From Acidimicrobiia bacterium (lineage in GTDB: Bacteria; Actinomycetota; Acidimicrobiia; Acidimicrobiales; AC-14): 10,739 nucleotides of DNA. The notes beneath the pieces were generated by a model. The model was not told where the DNA came from. It saw only the letters and a list, made by a program, of their open reading frames with translations, and did not search any database. A program made the translations under genes and the position numbers. Positions 1 to 5,957 of the stretch are shown here, piece after piece; position 1 is the first letter of the stretch; every line of letters begins with the position of its first letter. The stretch lies in assembly GCA_019243595.1 (NCBI GenBank), contig JAFAUA010000182.1, positions 1 through 10,739 on the forward strand. Direction: 5' to 3'.

Positions 1-815
1 GTGGCGCGCGCCGCGACGCCCCGGGACCGGTAGGAGGCGTCGGGACCGACGACCTCGTCGATCTGGGCCGAGCGGGTGGCGTGGTGGCGCCAGGCCTCGG
101 GTGGGATGCCGGCGATGGCCCACGAGCCCAGTCGCCCCGAGGGCCCGTCGTCGCGCTCGATGCCGTAGCCGAGCTCGACGGCTTCTCGTGCCGCCGCCAT
201 GCGCCCATAGGCGGTGGCGGCGTGCAGGTGGTCCCGCCACAGGGCGGTGTCGGCGCCCTTCCACCCGCCCACCTCGTCGTGCATCTTCACCACGTTGGCG
301 AGCAGGACGTGGTCGTGGACCTGGGGGTCGCCGGCTCTGCTGGTGGCGTGTCGTGAGGTGGCATAGAGGAGTCCCGCCGTCGGCGTTGGGACCTGCTCGC
401 GTCCGCGCCGTCCGCCGCGTTCGCGGGTGATGCGGTCGAGGTAGGAAATGGTGGCGTCGCGCTCGGCATCCACGATGCGGTGCATGTCATCGGCGCGGCC
501 GATCACCCCGAGCTCGGCCACCGACTTGTGCGGGGACACCACCAGCTCGATGCCCGGCCGGCGCGTGGTGACCAGTCGCTCGCCGCTGCGGGGATGGACA
601 GCACCGCCGACGCCGAAGATGGCTCGGTAGTCGTCGATCGCCACCTCGCCGCGCAGGCCCAGTGCCGTGGCTCCCGAGCCGCCCCATGTCAGCGGCGTCT
701 CGCCGCGCTCGCCGTAGTAGTCGAGGGCCATGCCGGCGTGGTCATCCGCGCGGTCGCGCACGGTGTGCTCGTGGTAACTGACCGAGTCGGCGCCCATGGG
801 CCTCATCCAGGCCAC
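1..815 (-). CDS. MobF-family (TrwC/TraI-like) conjugative relaxase, N-terminal part, runs off left edge
   Basis: Only the first 271 codons are in the window, with no internal stop. The protein is the nicking domain of a MobF relaxase, which cuts one strand at oriT, stays bound to the 5' end and starts conjugative transfer. The three-histidine metal site is clear: H156, H167 and H169 in RHATSRAGDPQVHDHVLLAN (residues 155-174). Candidate catalytic tyrosines are Y14 and the pair Y33-Y34, followed by the family-typical ETPLTWGGSGATALGLRGEV stretch (39-58) and the SPHKSV strand (94-99). The GTG at 815 is preferred because GGTGAGG lies 5 bases upstream and the residues that follow (VAWMRPMGADS) resemble actinobacterial homologues from memory; ATGs at 806 and 797 are alternatives. 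A helicase domain normally follows and would lie outside the window. The gene diverges from the integrase, which supports a self-transmissible or mobilisable integrated element. Confidence 0.88.
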   Translation of the reverse strand, partial: MAWMRPMGADSVSYHEHTVRDRADDHAGMALDYYGERGETPLTWGGSGATALGLRGEVAIDDYRAIFGVGGAVHPRSGERLVTTRRPGIELVVSPHKSVAELGVIGRADDMHRIVDAERDATISYLDRITRERGGRRGREQVPTPTAGLLYATSRHATSRAGDPQVHDHVLLANVVKMHDEVGGWKGADTALWRDHLHAATAYGRMAAAREAVELGYGIERDDGPSGRLGSWAIAGIPPEAWRHHATRSAQIDEVVGPDASYRSRGVAARA

Positions 816-841
816 GCCGACCTCACCGCCGGACGCACGGA

Positions 842-887
842 GGTGCGCACTGGGGGGCGCACGCCGAACGCACCGGCGTGCGCACCA
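842..887. repeat. Overlapping inverted repeats just upstream of the relaxase (oriT or leader hairpin candidate)
   Basis: GCGCACGCC (857-865) and GGCGTGCGC (875-883) form a perfect 9-bp stem with a 9-base loop. GGTGCGCAC (842-850) and GTGCGCACC (879-887) form a second perfect 9-bp pairing that competes with the first. The core CGCAC/GTGCG recurs about five times between 832 and 887. Conjugative elements often carry oriT with inverted repeats beside the relaxase gene. Since the segment would also lie in the relaxase 5' leader, it could instead be an RNA switch between two folds. Confidence 0.5.
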
Positions 888-946
888 ACCGCAGGTTGCA
901 ATCGTGTTCTAGCCACTATGCGGGTTGTAGAGCGTCGCCGAAAAGA

Positions 947-975
947 AGTAAAGACCCCTTCTGCTGAGAGGTCAA
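947..975 (-). promoter_or_regulatory. Sigma70-like promoter for the relaxase
   Basis: Reading leftward, TTGACC (975-970) matches the -35 consensus at 5 of 6 positions. After a 17-base spacer, TTTACT (952-947) matches the -10 consensus at 4 of 6. Transcription would start near 940 and leave a leader of roughly 125 bases that includes the 842-887 hairpins. The -35 box lies inside the first of the phased repeats, so a protein bound to them would directly affect this promoter. Confidence 0.5.
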
Positions 976-1009
976 TAGAGGTCAATAACGGTCAGGAACG
1001 GTCTGATGA
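970..1009. repeat. Four direct GGTC(A) repeats phased at exactly 10 bp
   Basis: GGTCAATAGA, GGTCAATAAC, GGTCAGGAAC and GGTCTGATGA follow one another without a gap, starting at 970, 980, 990 and 1000. The first two share 8 bases and all four share GGTC. A 10-bp period places every copy on the same face of the helix, as expected for cooperative binding of a regulator, or as iterons bound by a replication or relaxosome protein. The first copy contains the -35 box of the leftward promoter. Confidence 0.65.
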
Positions 1010-1149
1010 ACTTCGGCGCCCTACGCGCCGATCGTCGGGCTCGACGCCGGCGAAATGGGGGCTTCGAGGCGGTCGGTGCTGGTGACGGTGCGTGAGATGG
1101 CTTCGAGGGGAGACCTCGATCGGCGTGACGATTTACAAGAACTAAGGCT

Positions 1150-1187
1150 GTTGGGCGCTGCCCTTTATGCTTCCCAACCACGCGTGG
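1150..1187. promoter_or_regulatory. Palindromes upstream of the integrase
   Basis: GTTGGG (1150-1155) pairs with CCCAAC (1173-1178), and a perfect 10-bp palindrome CCACGCGTGG follows at 1178-1187. They lie about 90-120 bases before the integrase start, a usual place for an operator or for an accessory recombination site. I see no convincing -35/-10 pair for the integrase itself. Confidence 0.3.
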
Positions 1188-1273
1188 GTGGGGTAGAAAT
1201 GGCTGATAGGTCTGCGCGAGCTGCTCAGCATCGGGAGCAACCGTGGGCCCGCTGAGGGGGAAGGCACATCAGA

Positions 1274-2416
1274 ATGAGCATCCATAAGCGAACGACCAAG
1301 ACGAAGGGCGCCTCGTGGGTCGTTCGTTGGCGAGATCCCCGACCCCGCGAGAAGAGCTTTCGGACGAAGGCCGAGGCCGAGCGCTTCGAGCGTCGCGTCG
1401 GGTACGGGCTCGACACGGGAACGTACAGGGACCCGCTCTATGACCGGGTGACCTTCGCCCAGTGGCACGAGCGCTGGTGGCCAACGGTGCAGGTGGGTCG
1501 CGCGCCGAAGACCGTGAGCCAGTACGAATGGGCGCTGCGGCTGCATGTCCTGCCCCATCTCGGGCCGCGCCGCCTGAGCACCATTCGCCGGATCGACCTC
1601 GAGGAATGGCTGGCGGAGCTCCACGCGGAGGGGCTTGGGTACTCGTCGATCCGTCGGGCGCGGACCTTGGCGGGGATGGCGCTCTCGTCGGCTGTGGACT
1701 CGGGGATCATCGCCGCGAACCCGGGCGCGGGTATTCGTCTCAAGAAGCCGCCGACAAAGGCGAAGCAAGCGTTGACGGCCGCGCAAGTCGAAGTCCTCGC
1801 CGACGCATTCGAAGAGCGCTACCGGGCACTCATCTTGGTCCTTGGATACGGCGGGCTGCGGCCCGGTGAAGCGCTCGCTCTTCGCCGGCGCCACTTCGAT
1901 CATCTGCACGCGTCGCTCATCGTCGAGGAGGCCCAGAGCGAGGCGAACGGTCGACTGCACGTGTCGGACACAAAGACGCACAAGATCCGCCTCGTCCCCT
2001 TGCCGGAATCCGTCAGCGAGGCACTCGCCGCCCATGTGCGTCAGCACGTCGAGGCCGATGGCGACGCGCTGATCTTCACGACGCCGGCGGGGACCCGCAT
2101 GCGACTCTCAAACCTCTTTCATCGCGAGTGGTCGCAGGCGCGAGTCCGAGCCGGGCTGCCCAAGTGGGTCACGCCCTACACGCTCCGGCACACGTGCGCG
2201 TCGCTGCTAGCGGCGTGCGGGGTCGACTGCGGCACGGCCGCCGAGATCATGGGGCACGACCCCGCCGTCTACCTCAGCATCTACCGCCACCTGTACCCGG
2301 GGGACCTTCAAAGAGCGGCGGCGGCGCTCGACCGAGCGCGGCGCCAGGTCGCACGAGTCAGTGACGGCGGCGAGCTTGTGCTGTGCGTCGAGGGACACGA
2401 ACGGGTGACGGCCTGA
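1274..2416 (+). CDS. Tyrosine-family site-specific integrase
   Basis: This 380-residue recombinase would cut and rejoin DNA at the element's attachment sites. An Arm-type N-terminal segment (about 1-60; SWVVRWRDPRPREKSFRTKAEAE) precedes a SAM-like core-binding domain (about 61-155) and the catalytic domain (about 165-350). Catalytic residues are R196 in GGLRPGEAL, K234 or K237 in SDTKTHKIR, R305 in YTLRHT, H328 in IMGHDP, and the nucleophile Y337 in IYRHLYPG, 9 residues after H328. The usual histidine of HxxR is Y302, a substitution tolerated in some integrases. GGGGGAAGG lies 9 bases before the ATG. The gene points toward the tRNA-Pro gene about 1 kb downstream, the expected arrangement for integration into a tRNA 3' end. 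No excisionase is recognisable beside it; it may lie elsewhere in the element. Confidence 0.93.
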   Translation: MSIHKRTTKTKGASWVVRWRDPRPREKSFRTKAEAERFERRVGYGLDTGTYRDPLYDRVTFAQWHERWWPTVQVGRAPKTVSQYEWALRLHVLPHLGPRRLSTIRRIDLEEWLAELHAEGLGYSSIRRARTLAGMALSSAVDSGIIAANPGAGIRLKKPPTKAKQALTAAQVEVLADAFEERYRALILVLGYGGLRPGEALALRRRHFDHLHASLIVEEAQSEANGRLHVSDTKTHKIRLVPLPESVSEALAAHVRQHVEADGDALIFTTPAGTRMRLSNLFHREWSQARVRAGLPKWVTPYTLRHTCASLLAACGVDCGTAAEIMGHDPAVYLSIYRHLYPGDLQRAAAALDRARRQVARVSDGGELVLCVEGHERVTA

Positions 2417-2437
2417 GCGGCTCCGCGGCGCGCCGTC

Positions 2438-2887
2438 ATGGCTGACCTAAGCGCCGGGCGCGAGGAGCTGCGGAGCCGCGTTCGCGACGAGGCGGTCCCG
2501 CCTGGTGCGACCGTGCTCCTACGGGGAGGGCCTGACACCGTGTCATTGCTCCGTTCCCACGCGCGTCGGACCCATCGCCTCTACTGCCTCGACGGTCGCG
2601 GGGTGTGGGGCGTGTCGACGTTCGCGGCGCTCGACGCTGACGGGCCGACGTCGCGAGAGGGCATCCTCGGCGGGCGCCTGGCGACCTATGCGTTCGTTCA
2701 CGCCACGACCGTCACCGCGGCGCTCGACGCCGGCTTCGAGCTGCTCCCCACGTTTCGTCGGCCCCACTACACCGTGCGGCTGGCCGAAGACACGACCGAG
2801 GAAGTGGCGCGCCTGCTCGCCGTCCTCGGTACGCCCGAAGACAATCCTTACAATCGGGGAGGGGAGAGCCCCAGCGGCAAAGGCTGA
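2438..2887 (+). CDS. Conserved-looking hypothetical protein, 149 residues, downstream of integrase
   Basis: I recognise no named family with certainty. The protein is compact, without signal peptide or membrane segment. It starts MADLSAGREELRSRVRDE, then has a strand with LLRGGPDT (27-34), a WGVSTFAALD stretch (57-66), TYAFVHATTV (83-92) and ELLPTFRRPHYTVRL (101-115), ending in a loose charged tail. The arginine-strand, Ser-Thr and later aromatic/acidic pattern could suggest an ADP-ribosyltransferase or RES-like fold, but this is a weak guess from motif order. The start lies 21 bases after the integrase stop with no clear ribosome site, so translation may depend on the integrase message. The next gene begins 2 bases after its stop, so the two probably form one functional unit. 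Confidence 0.75.
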   Translation: MADLSAGREELRSRVRDEAVPPGATVLLRGGPDTVSLLRSHARRTHRLYCLDGRGVWGVSTFAALDADGPTSREGILGGRLATYAFVHATTVTAALDAGFELLPTFRRPHYTVRLAEDTTEEVARLLAVLGTPEDNPYNRGGESPSGKG

Positions 2888-2889
2888 GA

Positions 2890-3150
2890 ATGACGAACGT
2901 CGACATCACCGCTGACCTGAACGACGAAGACGAGACCGGCTTCGTTTGGACGTTCCTCGACGAGGCGTGTGATCGCACGCTCATCGTTCCCGGCGCCATC
3001 GTCGTGGCCGGCACGCCACAAGCTCCGGCCGTCGCCGAGGTCGTCGACCTGGTCGACAAGAAGGCCGGGACCGTCGTGCACCTGCGGGTCCTGCCCGGCG
3101 CGGTGAGCGACTACGCGGCGGCCGTTCGCCGCGCCACGTCGGCCGCCTGA
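2890..3150 (+). CDS. Small conserved-looking hypothetical protein, 86 residues, paired with preceding gene
   Basis: This is an acidic N-terminal segment (TADLNDEDETGFVWTFLDEA, 7-26) followed by what looks like a small beta barrel: IVPGAIVVAG (32-41), AVAEVVDLVD (47-56) and GTVVHLRVLPG (60-70). A short helix (SDYAAAVRRATSAA) closes it. The PGAIVVAG and VAEVVDLV spacing recalls SH3-like folds, an inference only. AAAGG lies about 7 bases before the ATG, and the gene begins 2 bases after the stop of the 149-residue gene. Size, linkage and place at the edge of a mobile element fit an accessory pair such as a toxin-antitoxin or regulatory module, but nothing in the sequence proves it. Confidence 0.75.
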   Translation: MTNVDITADLNDEDETGFVWTFLDEACDRTLIVPGAIVVAGTPQAPAVAEVVDLVDKKAGTVVHLRVLPGAVSDYAAAVRRATSAA

Positions 3151-3420
3151 GTAACCCAGCGCGTACGCGTCCTGTCGACTCCCGGGTCGCACACTCGACA
3201 CCGGGTGGGGTCAGGCCACCAAATGATGCCGTCCCGAGGGCGCGAAATGATGCCGTCCCAAGGGCGCTCTAAACACCGAGGGTGGCGATCCGACGCACGC
3301 GCCGACCGCCTGCCCCGCGAACCGCACACGACCGAACATGTGTGCGCGGGGAAAGCGCGGGGACGAATATTTTTCGCGAGGACCCGAAACCGAATCCACA
3401 GGGCGTGACCTGCGGTTACG
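3151..3420. other. Non-coding stretch between element genes and tRNA-Pro
   Basis: These 270 bases contain no credible gene; short open frames in both strands have no ribosome site or recognisable product. The left end has CCCGG...CCGGG (5-bp arms, about 15-base loop) near 3181-3205, possibly a weak terminator after the 86-residue gene. A 24-base tandem repeat is listed separately. The stretch ends with an AT-rich patch (AATATTTTTC, about 3366-3375) close to the tRNA 3' end. Integrase arm-binding sites would be expected here if the element is inserted in the tRNA. Confidence 0.5.
3221..3267. repeat. Two-copy 24-bp tandem repeat
   Basis: AAATGATGCCGTCCC followed by GAGGGCGC (first copy, from 3221) or AAGGGCGC (second copy, from 3245): 22 of 23 bases match and the copies are exactly 24 bases apart. 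They lie about 150-200 bases from the tRNA 3' end. They may be arm-type integrase binding sites or the remnant of another mobile element; there are too few copies and no spacers for a CRISPR. Confidence 0.75.
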
Positions 3421-3460
3421 TGGTCGGGGAGGGGGGATTTGAACCCCCGACCGCCTGCCC
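3421..3460. other. Probable attachment (att) core within the 3' half of tRNA-Pro
   Basis: Integrated elements with tyrosine integrases commonly recombine within the anticodon-to-3' part of a tRNA gene and leave a short direct repeat of that part at the far end. The tRNA's intact 3' half abuts the element side that carries the integrase. No second copy of this sequence is visible elsewhere in the window, so the partner site, if it exists, is beyond the left edge. The limits given are only the expected range. Confidence 0.4.
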
Positions 3461-3495
3461 CCAAAGCAGGTGCGCTACCACTGCGCCACTCCCCG
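3421..3495 (-). tRNA. tRNA-Pro, anticodon TGG, CCA encoded
   Basis: On the minus strand the full cloverleaf can be drawn in 75 bases: acceptor CGGGGAG/CTCCCCG (7 bp), D stem GCGC/GCGC with loop AGTGGTA, anticodon stem CCTGC/GCAGG with loop TTTGGGG (anticodon TGG, proline), a 5-base variable loop, T stem GGGGG/CCCCC with loop TTCAAAT, discriminator A and an encoded CCA. All stems pair perfectly. The 3' end faces the integrase, so this gene is the probable insertion site of the element; because the cloverleaf is intact, insertion rebuilt it. Confidence 0.96.
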
Positions 3496-3517
3496 TCTGA
3501 ATGCAGTCTCGCGGTGC

Positions 3518-3546
3518 CACAAATTGGCCCCGCGTGGCTGGGTCAA
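3518..3546 (-). promoter_or_regulatory. Promoter candidate for tRNA-Pro
   Basis: Reading leftward, TTGACC (3546-3541) is followed after 17 bases by TTTGTG (3523-3518). The -35 is strong (5 of 6) and the -10 is weak. The tRNA would start about 20 bases further on. Confidence 0.4.
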
Positions 3547-3577
3547 GGGTAGCCCTCGGTCGCGCGCCGCCGTCCGC

Positions 3578-3934
3578 TCATTTGCGCGAGACGCGCAGCG
3601 TCCCCGTCATATAGGTGTGGATGCTGCAGTGATAGTGAATGGTGCCGGTTCCGCTCGGCGTCACCGACTTGGTCTGGCCGCCGGCGATCGGCCCGCTGTC
3701 GAAGGAGCCGTCGTCGGCGGTGAAGGTGTGCGTCGTGTCGTCGCCGTTCCGAATGGTGAGCGCCTGGCCCGCTGTGGCACTTGTCGATGGCGGCGTGAAT
3801 GCGAAGTTCTTGATCACGACGCTGCTCCTCGATGCCGAACTGTGGCCGGAGGAGCAGCCGACGGCGGCAAAGGCGGCGATGATGGTGAGTACAGCCGCAG
3901 CGGCAGGGCGACCGTGCCGCACCCGATGGTTCAC
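3578..3934 (-). CDS. Cupredoxin-fold (blue copper) lipoprotein
   Basis: This 118-residue exported copper protein probably carries electrons or binds copper at the outer face of the membrane. A short basic start and hydrophobic segment (RPAAAAVLTIIAAFAAVGC) end in the lipobox AVGC, with C27 as the lipidated residue. The mature part is a single plastocyanin/azurin-like domain with all expected ligands: H69 in DDTTHTF, C103 and H106 in HYHCSIHTYM, and M109. The start is the GTG at 3934, with AGGAGG 7 bases upstream. This GTG overlaps the stop codon of the TatB-like gene (GTGA), so translation is coupled. It is the last gene of the tat cluster. Its own signal lacks twin arginines, so it is probably exported by Sec and may serve the ferritin-like proteins as a redox or metal partner, which is an inference. 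Confidence 0.9.
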   Translation of the reverse strand: MNHRVRHGRPAAAAVLTIIAAFAAVGCSSGHSSASRSSVVIKNFAFTPPSTSATAGQALTIRNGDDTTHTFTADDGSFDSGPIAGGQTKSVTPSGTGTIHYHCSIHTYMTGTLRVSRK

Positions 3935-4146
3935 GTTCCGACCTCCTGTGCGGGTTCGACGTCAACCACGTCTCGAACAGCGGCCGCCGCGACCGTCTGA
4001 TTCACGTCGTCGACAATTCGGCGAACGGCTCTCACGAAATGCGCCACCTGGCGCAGCGCGGCGGGGAGCCGATCGGGCCCGAGGACGACGAGCGCGACGA
4101 CGAGCACTACGCCCAGGTGCGCCGGTGAGGTCAGGCCCGTCGGCAT
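3931..4146 (-). CDS. tatB: TatA/B-family twin-arginine translocase subunit (TatB-like)
   Basis: A 71-residue protein with one N-terminal membrane segment (about 9-22) followed by GPDRLP (23-28) and an amphipathic helix (AALRQVAHFVRAVRRIVDDV, 29-48), the signature layout of TatA/TatB. The GPxRLP turn is more like TatB than the FG turn of the TatA found upstream, and a cluster that already has TatA and TatC would need a TatB. The ATG at 4146 is chosen because GGAG lies 8 bases upstream; the open frame extends to 4221 but that extension would overlap tatC and has no Tat-like sequence. It follows tatC by 25 bases and its stop overlaps the cupredoxin start. TatB passes signal-peptide-bearing proteins from TatC to the TatA pore. 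A second TatA is the alternative. Confidence 0.85.
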   Translation of the reverse strand: MPTGLTSPAHLGVVLVVALVVLGPDRLPAALRQVAHFVRAVRRIVDDVNQTVAAAAVRDVVDVEPAQEVGT

Positions 4147-4171
4147 GGCGCGCTCCGATCCTTGACTCGGC

Positions 4172-4900
4172 TCATCGGTGCAGCAGCCTCCCGATGAGGA
4201 TCGATAGTTCGTAGAAGACATACATGGGGACAGCCATGGCGAAGAGCGAGTAGGGGTCCTGGCTCGGCGTGATGACGGCGGCCACTGCGACGATGATGAC
4301 GATCGCCGGGCGCCGCCACGCGCGAAGGCGGGCGGTGCTGAGAACGCCGGCGAGCTCGAGGAACACCAACAGGACGGGGAACTCGAAGGACAGCCCGAAG
4401 GCCACGATCATGAGCGTGATCAGGCTCAGGTACTTCGACGGCGTGTAGAGGGCCGTCAGGTTCTGGCCTCCTACGCCGACGAGGAACTGCAGCGCCTGCT
4501 TGAACGTGAGCAGGGCGACCGCCCCTCCCAGACAGAACAGCAGTATCGAGGCGGCGACGAAGGGGATCGCGTATCGCCGCTCGCGCTTGTGCAGTCCTGG
4601 CGTGATGAACCGCCACAGTTGCCACAGCACGACGGGGGAAGCCAGCACGAGTCCGCCGAATGCCGTGATCTTCAGACGGGTCGCAAAGCCTTCGAGCGGG
4701 TCGGTGACGATGAGTGCCCGCTGGTGGGTGACCTGCCGGTAGGGGTGGACGAGGAAGCCGAGGATCTGGTTGTAGAGAAAGAAGGCGACGACGCCCCCGA
4801 TCGCCAGCGCAAGGGCGGCGACGAGCACGCGGCGGCGAAGCTCGCTGAGGTGGTCGACCAGGGTCATGCGACCCCGCTCGGCCACGGCGACGGCAGTCAT
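4172..4900 (-). CDS. tatC: TatC, receptor subunit of the twin-arginine translocase
   Basis: TatC is the multi-span membrane protein that recognises the twin-arginine signal. At 242 residues it has the normal length and about six hydrophobic spans. Hallmarks present are HLSELRRR (17-24) at the cytoplasmic N-terminus, FITPGLHKRERR (98-109) with its conserved glutamate, FEFP (172-175) and TPSQDP (211-216). The start at 4900 is 18 bases after the tatA stop; its ribosome site is weak, and the internal ATG 12 codons on (MTLVDHLSELRR) is a possible alternative. The order tatA-tatC-tatB-like is compact and in one direction, directly behind two ferritin-like genes, one of which encodes a clear Tat substrate. 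Confidence 0.96.
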   Translation of the reverse strand: MTAVAVAERGRMTLVDHLSELRRRVLVAALALAIGGVVAFFLYNQILGFLVHPYRQVTHQRALIVTDPLEGFATRLKITAFGGLVLASPVVLWQLWRFITPGLHKRERRYAIPFVAASILLFCLGGAVALLTFKQALQFLVGVGGQNLTALYTPSKYLSLITLMIVAFGLSFEFPVLLVFLELAGVLSTARLRAWRRPAIVIIVAVAAVITPSQDPYSLFAMAVPMYVFYELSILIGRLLHR

Positions 4901-4918
4901 CGCGCTCTCGCGGGTGAG

Positions 4919-5104
4919 CTATTCGGATGCCCGGTCCGCCTCGGCGTGCCCGTAGCGGAGGCCGGCCTCGAACTCGGACTTGGCCGAACCGAGAGACCGG
5001 GCCAGCTTGGGCAGCCGGGACGTGCCGAACAAGAGGGCCACGATCGCCAGGACGATCAGAAGGTCGGGGCCGAAGATCTCGGCGAGGATGACGGGGTGAG
5101 GCAC
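4919..5104 (-). CDS. tatA: TatA, pore-forming subunit of the twin-arginine translocase
   Basis: A 61-residue protein: a membrane helix (about 13-26, PDLLIVLAIVALLF), the FG hinge (26-27), then the amphipathic helix with LPKLARSLG (31-39) and SEFEAG (43-48), matching the TatA pattern. The GTG at 5104 is preferred, with GAAGGG about 9 bases upstream; the open frame reaches 5215 but the extra residues are proline/arginine-rich and overlap the ferritin-like gene. TatA oligomers form the transient passage for folded proteins. It lies 37 bases after the ferritin-like lipoprotein gene and 18 before tatC. Confidence 0.92.
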   Translation of the reverse strand: MPHPVILAEIFGPDLLIVLAIVALLFGTSRLPKLARSLGSAKSEFEAGLRYGHAEADRASE

Positions 5105-5141
5105 GTGTCGATTCCCTTCGGGAGCAGGCTGATTGGGCGTC

Positions 5142-5957
5142 CTAGCTGCTGATGTCGCTCGGCGGCCGGGCGCCGTCGGTCTTGGCGAATGTGTCGGGCA
5201 CCGGATACTGGCCAAGGACGAAGTTCAAGATCGCGGCGTGCTGCATCTCGACGGGTTGAATCGACGCTGCCGTCGCGAGTGCCTTGCGGTCGGTGATGAC
5301 GCCGATGCCGTTGAGATAGGTCGCAGCGGCGACGTCCTCGAGCTGCAGCGCCAGCTTGGCCAGGCCGGGCACATCCTTCACCGAGGCAAACGCCGAATCG
5401 ATGGTGGGCTTGACGACGGGATCGGGCTGGGTGATCTCGGCGTGACCGGCACTCTTGACGATCGCGTTCCAAGCGGCCGCGTGGTCCTTGTGTTGGGCCA
5501 TAGCGGTCTGAGCGAACGTGGCGACCGCGGGAGGGACCGTCCCGAGCTTGCCGGCCTGCGCGGCTTGCAGACCCGCCTGGTAGGTGCCGACGGCCAGATT
5601 TTCCAAGCTTGCGGCCATGGCCGCGATCTGCACGTCACCCGTCAGCCCGCCGGCCGCGGCGGTGGTGGGTGACGAGCCTGCGCTCGACTTGCTGCTGCCC
5701 TTGCTGCAGGCGGCCAGGACGACGGCCCCCAGCGCGGCGCCGCCGGTGCCGACGAGGAAGCCGCGCCGGCTGGTGACGGTGCTGGTCAGACGCCCGGCGC
5801 CGCTTCGGGCGGCACGGTTCAGTTCTTCCCACTCCGACACGTGCTCTTCCATCGCCGGCATGGCCACGTCACGGTGGAGCTCTTCGAGCTCGGACGTCAT
5901 CCGTCGAAGCTCGGCCTCGGAGATCGGCATTGGTTCCTTGCGTCGTCTGAGATTCAC
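5142..5957 (-). CDS. Tat-exported ferritin-like domain lipoprotein
   Basis: A 271-residue protein with a long cytoplasmic lead (1-60), then a twin-arginine lipoprotein signal: SRRGFLVG (R64, R65), a hydrophobic stretch and the lipobox LAAC with C84. A Ser/Thr-rich linker leads to a ferritin-like four-helix domain (about 105-250). Possible metal ligands are E119, H156 and H159 in QHKDH, E207, and E237 with H240 in EMQH, the pattern of the ferritin-2 type domain. Its tail (PDTFAKTDGARPPSD) nearly repeats that of its paralogue upstream. The GTG at 5957 overlaps the upstream stop (GTGA) and has AAGGGG 8 bases before it; an ATG at 5930 with AAGGA 4 bases before it is an equally reasonable start. 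Substrate and reaction are unknown; iron storage or oxidation at the cell surface is an inference. Placed just before tatA, it is the likely main cargo of that translocase. Confidence 0.9.
   Translation of the reverse strand: MNLRRRKEPMPISEAELRRMTSELEELHRDVAMPAMEEHVSEWEELNRAARSGAGRLTSTVTSRRGFLVGTGGAALGAVVLAACSKGSSKSSAGSSPTTAAAGGLTGDVQIAAMAASLENLAVGTYQAGLQAAQAGKLGTVPPAVATFAQTAMAQHKDHAAAWNAIVKSAGHAEITQPDPVVKPTIDSAFASVKDVPGLAKLALQLEDVAAATYLNGIGVITDRKALATAASIQPVEMQHAAILNFVLGQYPVPDTFAKTDGARPPSDISS

Larger units (their letters stand above)
816..1273. other. Divergent control region between relaxase and integrase
   Basis: This 458-base stretch separates the divergent relaxase and integrase genes. 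I find no convincing gene in it: the open frames lack both a ribosome site and a recognisable protein. It holds hairpins next to the relaxase, a promoter, four phased repeats and palindromes, each listed separately. Two further elements are a direct repeat GGCTTCGAGG at 1060-1069 and 1099-1108, and an inverted repeat TCGAGG/CCTCGA at 1103-1119. It is the natural place for an origin of transfer and for control of relaxase and integrase, but neither function is proven by sequence alone. Confidence 0.6.

Noticed and set aside
803..985. Minus-strand 60-codon frame whose stop overlaps an ATG of the relaxase (ATGA)
   Set aside because: The start is a TTG inside the phased repeats without a ribosome site, and the predicted promoter would place most of the frame in the leader; no protein-like pattern.
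970..1009. CRISPR array
   Set aside because: Repeats are only 4-8 bases and contiguous, with no spacers and no cas genes nearby.
480..1085. Plus-strand open frame of 201 residues
   Set aside because: It lies antisense to the relaxase, whose motifs are clear; composition is high-GC shadow type with no domain.
1055..1255. Plus-strand 66-codon frame before the integrase, a possible excisionase
   Set aside because: No helix-turn-helix or winged-helix pattern and no ribosome site; contains the palindromes of the control region.
1142..2047. Minus-strand open frame of 301 residues
   Set aside because: Antisense to the integrase, which has all catalytic residues; no recognisable protein in this frame.
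3205..3408. Short plus-strand frame across the 24-bp repeats
   Set aside because: No ribosome site, and its sequence is produced by the repeat and the low-complexity region; no family resemblance.
4147..4221. 25-residue N-terminal extension of the TatB-like protein
   Set aside because: It would overlap tatC, lacks Tat-like sequence, and a good ribosome site precedes the ATG at 4146.
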